Of a stretch of DNA of 64,000 nucleotides, positions 34,682 to 43,322 are shown piece after piece. The stretch covers positions 1 through 64,000 of the forward strand of contig CAZCGW010000003.1 of assembly GCA_964498255.1 (NCBI GenBank), in the 5' to 3' direction. This DNA is from Fluviibacter sp964498255. GTDB lineage: Bacteria > Pseudomonadota > Gammaproteobacteria > Burkholderiales > Rhodocyclaceae. Made by a program: the position numbers and the translations under genes. Within the stretch, counting starts at the first letter, position 1; every line of letters begins with the position of its first letter. A model generated the notes under the pieces. The model was not told the origin of the DNA. It did no database searches and saw nothing but the letters and a program-made list of their open reading frames with translations.

Positions 34682-35739
34682 GAGCTGACGACCGATGCTA
34701 GATCCGGACATTTATAGGCGCGTCCCAGGCATCGTTGAATGAAGGAAGGGTTCAAGCCTTTGTGCGTTGCCTCTAAAGTCCATCGGTGCGTTTGATGTGC
34801 ATCCGGTGTAATGATCGTCAGGCGAGCCAATTCACCCTTGGCTAGTGCATTGAGTGCAGGCGCGATATGCGTCTGAGCCAACTGATTCACAGCGTTTTGC
34901 CAGGCGTTTAGGTCGTCCTGGGCAATAGCATCGGCAAGATCAGTATTCAATAACAGTCCATGGCTACCGGAAGCTGTCTCTGAATGAGCGGTGCCGGTAA
35001 AGGTGCAAAGACCTCGCAACAGCGCATTGTCACCAACGGCCTGTTCAAATTGGCGTGTAGAAGGTGGCGCGCTATTTGGGAGTAGGCCTGCACCCCAGGG
35101 CCAAACGCTATTGATAGCCACTAAACCTTGCATCGCACGTGCTTCATTCACCGGATGCCCATTCAGACACATTTGAATCCGATTGAGCCAACGTAACCCA
35201 TTGCTGCCCAGCACCTGCCTGGATTCATCAGCATCGATCCGGCGACCAAGAAAACGGCTACAGGCAGCAAGGTTGGCCAGGTCGTCATTGGGTGTGGTTG
35301 GTGCAAAATACCAGTTGGTGGTTGAGTGGCCGCGGAAAAAGACACCTTCCCCAGCGAACTCTTCATTCAGGCAAGCGATAAGCTCTTGGGCAGCATCGTC
35401 ATCGAGTTGCGAGGCATCGGCGTTGCTTAATACCAGTGCCTGTTGAATGAAACCAAGGTTGACCGGGTCTGCACATAGCAGGGTACGGGCATAGGGTGTG
35501 CCAGCGCTGTTGTCGGATTCGCCAAGTAGACGGAGTGCGCCCAGTGCCGCAGCTTCACCCGAGAGGCCAAAAGTCTCCGCTAGGACTGATTCCCAGGAAG
35601 TCGTAGGCTTGAAGGGCATTGCGGTGTGTTCTGCTAAAAACAGAAAGCGGGCAAGAGCATCCGCCTGGTCAAATTCAAATGCCTGACGATGCTCGTGATC
35701 TGGCCAGAGTAGGTCGGGTACAAAAAGGGTCAGATGCAT
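34675..35739 (-). CDS. RpfE-like / putative phosphoglycerate-mutase-like protein next to recJ
   Basis: This 354-residue cytoplasmic protein resembles betaproteobacterial proteins annotated either as RpfE-type regulatory protein or as cofactor-independent phosphoglycerate mutase-like. The recJ-adjacent location parallels the rpfE-recJ neighbourhood of Xanthomonas. Visible features are an N-terminal MHLTLFVPDLLWP, a RIQMCLNGHPVNEAR segment near 195-209, and a VAINSVWPWGAGLLP segment near 215-229 that recalls metalloenzyme-superfamily phosphomutases. I see no complete metal-binding set, so a mutase activity is doubtful. Function is best left open. It precedes recJ with overlap. Confidence 0.65.
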   Translation of the reverse strand: MHLTLFVPDLLWPDHEHRQAFEFDQADALARFLFLAEHTAMPFKPTTSWESVLAETFGLSGEAAALGALRLLGESDNSAGTPYARTLLCADPVNLGFIQQALVLSNADASQLDDDAAQELIACLNEEFAGEGVFFRGHSTTNWYFAPTTPNDDLANLAACSRFLGRRIDADESRQVLGSNGLRWLNRIQMCLNGHPVNEARAMQGLVAINSVWPWGAGLLPNSAPPSTRQFEQAVGDNALLRGLCTFTGTAHSETASGSHGLLLNTDLADAIAQDDLNAWQNAVNQLAQTHIAPALNALAKGELARLTIITPDAHQTHRWTLEATHKGLNPSFIQRCLGRAYKCPDLASVVSSW

Positions 35740-35838
35740 GGGAGTGGTGGTGCCTTAGCGCATTCGGAACAACTTGCAGGTGAATCGAGTGTAGCATAGC
35801 GGTCTTATGCTTTTTTGGTGCCAAAAGCACGCCTGATT

Positions 35839-37134
35839 GTGAAAATACCTTTTCAGTTACTGATCGGATTGAGATACGTCCGTAGCCGTCGTCAGATTGG
35901 CCAGGACAACCGCTTTATATCTTTTATTTCCAGCTTGTCCATGGTGGGCATTGCACTGGGTGTGGCTGCACTCATCGTCGTGCTCTCCGTCATGAATGGC
36001 TTCCAGAAAGAACTGCGCTCCCGGATTCTGGGCGTAACCTCTCATATCGAAGTGGTTGGTATGGATGGGGCGCTGATGGATTGGCAGCGGGTGGCTGCAC
36101 AAGCCCGCCAGGTGCCACAAGTGCTGGCTGCTGCACCCTATGTGCAGGGACAGGTCATGCTTAACGGTTTGAATCGTGAAGCAGGCGAAGGTCCGGTGAT
36201 GCCGGGTAGTGGCGTCCGTGGCGCAATTTTGCGTGGTATTGATCCAAAGCTTGAAGATACGGTGGCCGACTTCAGTACACACATGAAGTACGGTTCTCTA
36301 GATACGCTACAACCCGGTGCCTTCAAGATTGTGCTGGGCAGTGATTTGGCGCGTGCGCTTGGTGTTGTCGTGGGCGATCGGGTTACCGTGATTGCACCGG
36401 AAGGGGTGGTCACGCCAGCAGGGGTGATTCCTCGTATTAAGAGCTTTGAAGTTGGCGGCGTTTTTGATTTCGGCATGTTCGAATACGATAGCGGCCTGGC
36501 GCTGATTGATTTGAAAGACGCTCAAGTGCTGTTCCGTCTGGGGCAAACGGTGACGGGGGTACGTCTGAAGGTGGACGATCCGTTCAAGGCACCACAGATT
36601 GCCCGCTCGATTGCACCGGTGCTGGATGAGCCAGCCTATCTGATCGACTGGAGCCGTAAACATGCCAACTTCTTCCGCGCGGTACAGATCGAAAAGCGGA
36701 TGATGTTTCTGATTCTGTTTCTGATTGTTGCTGTGGCGGCCTTTAATATTGTTTCTACCCTGGTGATGGCGGTTACCGATAAGCGTGGCGATATCGCCAT
36801 TCTGCGGACGCTCGGTGCCAGCCGTGGGAGCATTGCCATGATCTTTATGGTGCAGGGTGCCCTGATTGGTTTGATTGGCCTGGGCCTGGGCGTGGCCGGA
36901 GGGGTTGCACTGGCATTGAATATTGATACGGTCGTGCCGGCGATTGAACGACTATTTGGTATTCATTTCCTGTCGCGAGAGGTCTACTTTATTTCCGATT
37001 TGCCGTCAGATCTGCAATGGGATGACGTGATTACCATTTCAATTACCGCGTTTGTGCTGACATTATTGGCAACGCTTTATCCAAGTCTGCGTGCAGCACG
37101 GGTGCAACCGGCGGAGGCATTGCGTCATGAGTGA
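35839..37134 (+). CDS. lolC: Lipoprotein-releasing ABC transporter permease (LolC/LolE family)
   Basis: LolC/E permeases extract lipoproteins from the inner membrane for delivery to LolA. The 431-residue product starts with LLIGLRYVRSRRQ, then one membrane helix (GIALGVAALIVVLSVMNGFQKELR), a large periplasmic domain (about 65-270), and three C-terminal helices, the MacB/FtsX layout. No ATG is available: I chose GTG at 35839 because VKIPFQLLIGLRY aligns with family starts, while TTG/GTG codons at 35815-35820 are alternatives. The ATPase gene lolD overlaps its end by eight bases. A separate lolE is not present, so the permease may work as a homodimer. Confidence 0.9.
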   Translation: MKIPFQLLIGLRYVRSRRQIGQDNRFISFISSLSMVGIALGVAALIVVLSVMNGFQKELRSRILGVTSHIEVVGMDGALMDWQRVAAQARQVPQVLAAAPYVQGQVMLNGLNREAGEGPVMPGSGVRGAILRGIDPKLEDTVADFSTHMKYGSLDTLQPGAFKIVLGSDLARALGVVVGDRVTVIAPEGVVTPAGVIPRIKSFEVGGVFDFGMFEYDSGLALIDLKDAQVLFRLGQTVTGVRLKVDDPFKAPQIARSIAPVLDEPAYLIDWSRKHANFFRAVQIEKRMMFLILFLIVAVAAFNIVSTLVMAVTDKRGDIAILRTLGASRGSIAMIFMVQGALIGLIGLGLGVAGGVALALNIDTVVPAIERLFGIHFLSREVYFISDLPSDLQWDDVITISITAFVLTLLATLYPSLRAARVQPAEALRHE

Positions 37135-37813
37135 TGTTGTTTTGTCCTGTCGTGGCCTGAGCAAGATTTATGGCGCGGGCGCTGAAGATGTGGTCGTGCT
37201 GAATGATGTGTCGTTTGATCTGAAGGCCGGTGAATCGGTGGCCGTTGTAGGCGCATCCGGCTCTGGTAAAAGTACGTTTTTGCACCTTCTAGGGGGTCTG
37301 GATCATGCCTCGTCTGGGGATGTGCTGATTGCTGGCCGTAGCTGGACTGCGATGTCTGAAAAAGAGCGTGGTCTGTGGCGTAACCGTCATATGGGCTTTG
37401 TCTATCAGCACCATCACTTGCTGCCAGAATTTACTGCAGTAGAGAATGTGGCCATGCCGCTCTATGTGCGCGGTTTGCCTAAAGATGAAGCCGATGCCGA
37501 AGCGCGGGAATGGCTCGAGTACGTTGGATTAGGGCATCGTTTGTTGCATACGCCAGCAGCTTTGTCGGGCGGTGAGCGTCAACGCACGGCCATTGCCCGT
37601 GCCCTCGTCACCAAACCATCCGTTGTTTTAGCCGATGAACCTACCGGTAATCTGGATCGTCAAACAGCCGAACAGGTGTTTACGCTTTTCAGAGAGCTCA
37701 GTGTTAAATCCGGTGTTGCCTTTGTGCTGGTCTCGCATGATCCGGGTCTGGCGGCACAACTAGACCGCACAATGCGCTTGCAGGATGGTGTGCTGACGGA
37801 TGCCACGCTTTGA
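37127..37813 (+). CDS. lolD: Lipoprotein-releasing system ATP-binding protein LolD
   Basis: LolD powers the Lol permease. The 228-residue ABC ATPase has Walker A GASGSGKST (about 42-50), the Q-loop region FVYQHHHLLPEFTAVEN typical of LolD, the signature LSGGERQRTAIARAL, and Walker B VVLADEPTGNLD. The ATG at 37127 lies inside the last codons of lolC, so translation is coupled. comEC follows after 15 bases in the same direction. Confidence 0.95.
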   Translation: MSDVVLSCRGLSKIYGAGAEDVVVLNDVSFDLKAGESVAVVGASGSGKSTFLHLLGGLDHASSGDVLIAGRSWTAMSEKERGLWRNRHMGFVYQHHHLLPEFTAVENVAMPLYVRGLPKDEADAEAREWLEYVGLGHRLLHTPAALSGGERQRTAIARALVTKPSVVLADEPTGNLDRQTAEQVFTLFRELSVKSGVAFVLVSHDPGLAAQLDRTMRLQDGVLTDATL

Positions 37814-37828
37814 GTTGATGAGACGGGT

Positions 37829-40243
37829 GTGCCAGCGCTACTAATTGCATTTGCGACGGGTGTGCTGGCCTGCCAGTTTTTGCCAGCGATTCCTGCCTGG
37901 CCCTGGGAGCTATTCTCTGTATTAAGTATTGCTGGTGTTGTCGGTGTACAAATTTACGGCGCATCGCGCGCTACCAGAGCTGCTCGTTATTTATTGCTTC
38001 TACTGCTGACGAGTAGTTTTCTTGTCGGTGTCAGCTATACCTGTTGGCGTAGTCAGGCTGTCCTTGCTGATATCCTGCCGGAAGCAGCCATGGGCCGAAA
38101 CATCCAGCTCACGGGTGTTGTGGATTCTTTGCCCGATCGCACTGCACGTGGTCAGCGCTTCCAGTTACGGGTTGAGCATGTGGATTCAAAGTTTCATGTG
38201 CCGGAACGGATACAGCTTTCGGTGTGGAATGCTCATCAGGATAGCGATACTTCAGAAACACCCATCATGGGTTTGGTAAAAGCCGGAGAGCGCTGGTCCT
38301 TTGTTGTTCGTTTGAAGCGGCCACATGGTCTGGCTAATCCACATGGATACGATGTGGAGGCTCGGCTCTTCGAAAGTGGCATACGAGCCACAGGCTATGT
38401 CAAAACAGGTGAACGTCTTGATGCTTTTGTGCCCGGGTTTGCTACGGGCATTGCGCTATTACGTTCGATGATTCGCGATCGCTTTGACACAGTCTTGCCG
38501 CAAGAGGCTTACCCGGATGCCGGCATTCTGACCGCGTTGGCGATTGGCGATCAGAAAGCCATACCCGGTTCTTTATGGCAGGTCTTCGCCAAAACCGGTA
38601 CAACCCATTTGATGTCGATCTCTGGGCTTCACGTGACCTTGTTTTCTGGACTGGTTGCCTTGCTAGTGGCTAGCATCTGGAGGCGCATGCCTAAGTTAGT
38701 AGCCAGGATTCCAGCCCAAAAGATGGGCGTCTTTTGTGGCTGGTTTGCCGCCGCCTTTTATACGTTGATTGCCGGTGCGGGTATACCGGCATTGCGCACA
38801 CTGTTCATGCTCACGGTGGGTGCGATTGCCGTATTGACCGGACGCCATGTCTCACCCTTTAAAATCCTGCTGCTGGCTTTGGTCGTTGTATTGCTGTTAG
38901 ATCCCTGGGCGGGTATGAGCCCGGGTTTCTGGCTCTCCTTCGTTGCCGTGGGTCTGCTCTTATGGGCCGCACTATCCGAGCATGTCAGCAGTAACGAGCA
39001 ACGCTCATGGCGGCAGCGCCTGAGCCTATGGTTCAAAGGCTTCGGTCGCACTCAGTGGGCTGTCACGATTGGCACCTTGCCTTTTCTCTTGCTGTTTTTT
39101 AGCCAATTTTCCTTAATTTCACCGATCACCAATGCCGTGGCTATACCCTGGGTAAGCGGCGTGGTCACGCCAATCACTATCCTGGCACTTGTTGTCCCAT
39201 GGGATGGTCTGCTCTATCTGGCTGATGCGCTGATGAGCCCGTTGCTGACTTTTCTTAACTGGTCAGCAGCATTGCCACTGGCTATATGGCATGCGCCGGT
39301 ACCATCCCCATTGGTATTTGTTTTAGCCTTGTTGGGGGCGCTGTGGTGGTTGATGCCGGCGGGTCTTCCCGGTCGCTGGTTGGCCATCTTTTTATGTTTA
39401 CCGTTGGTGCTACCTAAAATAGAGGCTATTCCCGTAGGGGAGGCCAGAGTAGAGGTTCTGGATGTCGGGCAGGGCCTAGCTGTGGTGGTGCGCACCCATC
39501 GTCATGTGCTGCTTTATGACACAGGCCCTTATTACAGTAGCGAGGCGGATGCGGGCGTCCGGGTGATTGTTCCATATCTTCGGTCCATCGGTGTCGATCG
39601 ATTAGATGGCATGGTGGTGACGCATCGGGATACGGATCACTCGGGCGGTGCGCAATCTGTACTGGAGTCCATGCCGGTTGGCTGGGTTGCCGATGCACCT
39701 GATACGCAGTTTGCCGATGCTGTTCCCGGTGTTCGCTCAAAAGCTTGTCGTGCTGGTAATGGATGGAACTGGGATGGCGTACGCTTTGATTTTATGCACC
39801 CATCATCACCCAGTGCCGTAAAGGATCAGGCCAGTAACCATCAGAGCTGTGTGTTGCAAGTGAGTATTGGCGAGAAGCGGATGTTGCTGACTTCGGATAT
39901 CGAACTCGCGGACGAGCAGCAAATTGTGTCGAATGGTTTGCCAAACAGCCAGATTTTGTTGGTGCCACACCATGGGAGTGGAACAAGTTCCGGCACAGCG
40001 TTATTGGATGCTGTACAACCAGAAATTGCCATTATTCCAGTGGGTTACAGAAACCGCTATCGTCATCCGAAGCCAAGCGTGATGGCGAGCTATGAAACGC
40101 GTAAAATTAAAGTTTATAGAACCGACACCGATGGCATGGTGCAGGTGGATCTGCCCTCCATGAAAGTATCGGCGTATCGACATATCCGTCAGCGCTACTG
40201 GATGGATAAGCCTTCAACAGCAGAGGCTCAGGATGAGCGCTAA
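37829..40243 (+). CDS. comEC: DNA internalisation competence protein ComEC/Rec2
   Basis: ComEC is the inner-membrane channel that takes in single-stranded DNA during natural transformation. The 804-residue product has the family order: an N-terminal helical and OB-like DUF4131 region (about 1-190), the polytopic Competence domain (about 220-500, with LMSISGLHVTLFSGL), and a C-terminal metallo-beta-lactamase-like domain from about 530 with THRDTDHSGG near 597-606 and VPHHGSGTSS near 711-720. It starts at a GTG. It follows lolD directly, a common placement in betaproteobacteria. Whether the strain is competent depends on pilus genes not in the window. Confidence 0.94.
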   Translation: MPALLIAFATGVLACQFLPAIPAWPWELFSVLSIAGVVGVQIYGASRATRAARYLLLLLLTSSFLVGVSYTCWRSQAVLADILPEAAMGRNIQLTGVVDSLPDRTARGQRFQLRVEHVDSKFHVPERIQLSVWNAHQDSDTSETPIMGLVKAGERWSFVVRLKRPHGLANPHGYDVEARLFESGIRATGYVKTGERLDAFVPGFATGIALLRSMIRDRFDTVLPQEAYPDAGILTALAIGDQKAIPGSLWQVFAKTGTTHLMSISGLHVTLFSGLVALLVASIWRRMPKLVARIPAQKMGVFCGWFAAAFYTLIAGAGIPALRTLFMLTVGAIAVLTGRHVSPFKILLLALVVVLLLDPWAGMSPGFWLSFVAVGLLLWAALSEHVSSNEQRSWRQRLSLWFKGFGRTQWAVTIGTLPFLLLFFSQFSLISPITNAVAIPWVSGVVTPITILALVVPWDGLLYLADALMSPLLTFLNWSAALPLAIWHAPVPSPLVFVLALLGALWWLMPAGLPGRWLAIFLCLPLVLPKIEAIPVGEARVEVLDVGQGLAVVVRTHRHVLLYDTGPYYSSEADAGVRVIVPYLRSIGVDRLDGMVVTHRDTDHSGGAQSVLESMPVGWVADAPDTQFADAVPGVRSKACRAGNGWNWDGVRFDFMHPSSPSAVKDQASNHQSCVLQVSIGEKRMLLTSDIELADEQQIVSNGLPNSQILLVPHHGSGTSSGTALLDAVQPEIAIIPVGYRNRYRHPKPSVMASYETRKIKVYRTDTDGMVQVDLPSMKVSAYRHIRQRYWMDKPSTAEAQDER

Positions 40244-40252
40244 GGAATTCAC

Positions 40253-41119
40253 ATGAACAACCCGACCGGCGGAACGTTACACAAGGTGCTCTGCGGGGGT
40301 GCGTTGGGCCTCTATAACATGGCCTATCGCGAGTGGGGTGATCCAAAAAATTCAAATGTGCTGGTTTGCGTCCATGGGCTCACCCGCAACAGCCTCGATT
40401 TCGAGCGGCTGGCACAATCCTTATCAAACCAATACCGGGTCATAGCGCCCGATGTTGTTGGCCGTGGAGAAAGTGATTTTTTGCAGAATCCGATGGCATA
40501 CAACACGGTCACCTACGCTGCAGACATGATTACTTTGTTGGCCAAACTCGGTGTTGAACAGGTGGCCTGGCTCGGCACTTCCATGGGTGGCCTAATCGGT
40601 ATGCTGCTGGCAGGGCAACCTAAATCTCCGATTAGTCGACTGATTCTGGATGATGTTGGGCCAACGTTGTCGCTGGATGCGCTAAAACGAATCGCCGGTT
40701 ATGTTGGTAACCCCTATGAGTTTAGCGATCTGGAAACGGCACACCGCTATGCCCGGCTTGTTTTTGCCCCTTTTGGTCTCAAGACTGAAGAAGAGTGGGC
40801 GTGGTTATATCAGAGTAGCTTTAAGCCGTTACCATCGGGAGGCTATCGGTTCAATTACGATCAACAGATCAGGCAACCGCTGCAGCAAACATACATTGAT
40901 AAGGCCTTTGATGTGTGGCCTTTATACGATGCGGTTAAGTGCCCGACCTTGTTAGTGCATGGCGCACTCTCCGATCTCCTATCGGCCGAAACAGCCATGG
41001 AAATGACACAGCGCGGTCCCAAAGCAACGCTCAAAACCGTTGCGGGTGTAGGCCACGCCCCGATGTTTATGTCCGAAGACCAGATCGATCTGGTACGTGA
41101 TTTTCTGGAATCTGCCTGA
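40253..41119 (+). CDS. Alpha/beta-fold hydrolase
   Basis: This 288-residue protein is a typical alpha/beta hydrolase. The oxyanion region is CVHGLTRNSLDFERLA (about 36-51), the nucleophile elbow is GTSMGG (Ser near 107), the acid is in LLVHGALSDLL, and the catalytic His is in GVGHAPMF near the end. No signal peptide is present. The substrate cannot be inferred. It starts nine bases after comEC, and relA begins directly after its stop codon, so the three are probably one transcript. Confidence 0.88.
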   Translation: MNNPTGGTLHKVLCGGALGLYNMAYREWGDPKNSNVLVCVHGLTRNSLDFERLAQSLSNQYRVIAPDVVGRGESDFLQNPMAYNTVTYAADMITLLAKLGVEQVAWLGTSMGGLIGMLLAGQPKSPISRLILDDVGPTLSLDALKRIAGYVGNPYEFSDLETAHRYARLVFAPFGLKTEEEWAWLYQSSFKPLPSGGYRFNYDQQIRQPLQQTYIDKAFDVWPLYDAVKCPTLLVHGALSDLLSAETAMEMTQRGPKATLKTVAGVGHAPMFMSEDQIDLVRDFLESA

Positions 41120-43318
41120 ATGCTTGAAACACTGTTGCCCGAAATTGTTTGGGTCGATCTTGATCCCGCCCAGCGGCAATCGTTGGCGGCCGTTGCTGCG
41201 CAGGCGAAAGAAACTTATGCCGATGCCCTCCTGGGCAGCGGGGAAGCTGTCTGGCCGCATGCCGTAGGCATGGCTCAGATGGCGGCAGAACTAAGGCTGG
41301 ATCTCACCAGCCGCCAAGCTGCTTTGCTCTTTGCTTTCCCTAATGAAGAAAACTTCAATAAGGAAAAGTTTGAACAGCAGTTTGGCGAAGATATTGCGCG
41401 ACTGGTGAAAGGTGTTGATCGCCTGAATCAGATGCGGCCGGTGACCCAGGGCTTTGCTGCAGATGCAACGCTTAATCCGCAGGATCTGAAGATTCAGATT
41501 GAAGTACTGCGCAAAATGCTCCTGGCCATGGTGGAAGACGTGCGCGTGGTCTTGCTGCGATTGGCATCACGGACACAGACGCTACGTTATTACGCACAGC
41601 ATCCGGATCCGGCCCGCCTCGACGTAGCAAGAGAGACGCTGGAACTGCTTGCGCCGCTGGCCAATCGACTGGGCGTCTGGGAGCTCAAATGGGAACTGGA
41701 AGATCTGTCGTTCCGATTCCTGCATACAGACACTTACAAAGACATCGCCCGCAAGCTTGATGAAAAGCGCCTGGAACGAGAGGCGTTCATTAGTAGTGCT
41801 GTAGAACGGGTTAAGACAGCACTCCACGAACGGGGTGTCGAGGCGGAAGTCTATGGCCGCCCAAAGCACATCTACAGTATCTGGAACAAGATGCAGCGCA
41901 AGGGCTTGAGTTTCGATGAGCTCTACGATGTCCGTGCACTTCGGATTGTGGTGGATAGCATTGCCGATTGCTACACTGCGCTAGGTTATGTGCATCAGAT
42001 CTGGACGCCGATACCCTCCGAGTTTGATGACTACATCTCTCAACCCAAGGGCAATGATTACCGATCTTTGCACACGGCCGTCCATTGCGAGGATGGCCGT
42101 GCTCTAGAGATCCAGATCCGCACACACGACATGCATCAGCATGCCGAACTGGGTGTCGCAGCCCACTGGCGTTATAAAGAAGGGGCGGCTAGTTCTGGTT
42201 CCTATGATGACAAGATTGCCTTGCTGCGCCAATTGCTCAATTGGCGGGATGACATTGGCGATAGCCGGGACTGGCAGTCGCACTATCGGGAAGCAGCGCT
42301 CAACGACACGCTCTACGTCTTTACCCCGCAGGGCAGAGTGGTTGACTTACCCGATGGTGCTACGCCGGTAGATTTTGCCTATCGCGTTCATACCGAGTTA
42401 GGTCACCGGTGCCGAGGTGCCAAAGTCGATGGGGCGCTGGTTCCTTTGACCACACCACTCAAAACCGGCCAGCGGGTAGAAATCGTATCGGCTAAAGAGG
42501 GTGGGCCTTCACGTGATTGGTTGAACCCCCATCAAGGCTATCTGATTACCAAATCAGCCCGTACCAAAGTGCGTGCCTGGTTTGCCAATCAGGCGCTGGA
42601 TGACACATTGGCTGCGGGTAAGGCAATCGTTACCCGTGAAATGCAACGCGCTGGCGTAAGCCACACCTCCATCGATCAGGTGGCACAAACTCTGGGCTAT
42701 GATCAGGCTGAGGATCTGTTGATTGCAGTGGGTCGTGATGAGGTCGGGCTACGTTCGCTGCAACAGGCGCTTCGTGGCGAGCCGCAGAAGCCAGTAGCTG
42801 CTGAACAGCACGAGTTGCCGTTGCCCGATCTATCACCCGAGGCGATGGTAAGACAGTCTCGCCACCGCGGTGGAAGTGGTGTGCTAATCGTGGGGATTGA
42901 TCAGATCCAGACCCAGCTGGCCAAATGTTGCAAACCTGTACCGCCAGATGCCATTCAGGGATTTGTTACCCGCGAAAAGGGAATTTCCGTTCACCGGCAG
43001 GATTGCCCGAGTTTTATGCATGTCGCAGCGCTCCACCCTGAGCGAGTGATTGATGCGGACTGGGGCGGAGCCATACCCGAGAACGAAGTCTATGCAGTCG
43101 ATATTCTGGTGGATGCGCAAGACCGTCAGGGCTTGCTGCGTGATATTTCCGATGTGCTGGCGCGGGAACGCTTGAATGTCACAGCCGTTAAAACCCAGTC
43201 CAAAGCAGGGGCGGCAGAAATGGCCTTCACAGTGGAAGTGTCGGACCTCAAGCGCCTACATCAGGCGCTACACCACATTCACCAGGTGGGTGGGGTGGTG
43301 AGCGCACGCCGTGGTTAA
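41120..43318 (+). CDS. relA: GTP pyrophosphokinase RelA (monofunctional)
   Basis: RelA makes (p)ppGpp on the starved ribosome. The 732-residue product has a degenerate N-terminal hydrolase domain: where active enzymes read LLHDVVED this one reads LLFAFPNEEN (69-78), so hydrolysis is not expected. The synthetase domain contains YDVRALRIVV and EFDDYI at 301-306, the ExDD signature of monofunctional RelA, instead of RxKD of bifunctional enzymes. TGS (VFTPQGRVVDLPDGATPVDFAY) and ACT domains follow. It begins immediately after the hydrolase stop. RelA activity is linked to polyphosphate because ppGpp inhibits PPX in E. coli; ppk1 and ppx lie next door. Confidence 0.95.
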   Translation: MLETLLPEIVWVDLDPAQRQSLAAVAAQAKETYADALLGSGEAVWPHAVGMAQMAAELRLDLTSRQAALLFAFPNEENFNKEKFEQQFGEDIARLVKGVDRLNQMRPVTQGFAADATLNPQDLKIQIEVLRKMLLAMVEDVRVVLLRLASRTQTLRYYAQHPDPARLDVARETLELLAPLANRLGVWELKWELEDLSFRFLHTDTYKDIARKLDEKRLEREAFISSAVERVKTALHERGVEAEVYGRPKHIYSIWNKMQRKGLSFDELYDVRALRIVVDSIADCYTALGYVHQIWTPIPSEFDDYISQPKGNDYRSLHTAVHCEDGRALEIQIRTHDMHQHAELGVAAHWRYKEGAASSGSYDDKIALLRQLLNWRDDIGDSRDWQSHYREAALNDTLYVFTPQGRVVDLPDGATPVDFAYRVHTELGHRCRGAKVDGALVPLTTPLKTGQRVEIVSAKEGGPSRDWLNPHQGYLITKSARTKVRAWFANQALDDTLAAGKAIVTREMQRAGVSHTSIDQVAQTLGYDQAEDLLIAVGRDEVGLRSLQQALRGEPQKPVAAEQHELPLPDLSPEAMVRQSRHRGGSGVLIVGIDQIQTQLAKCCKPVPPDAIQGFVTREKGISVHRQDCPSFMHVAALHPERVIDADWGGAIPENEVYAVDILVDAQDRQGLLRDISDVLARERLNVTAVKTQSKAGAAEMAFTVEVSDLKRLHQALHHIHQVGGVVSARRG

Positions 43319-43322
43319 TGCT

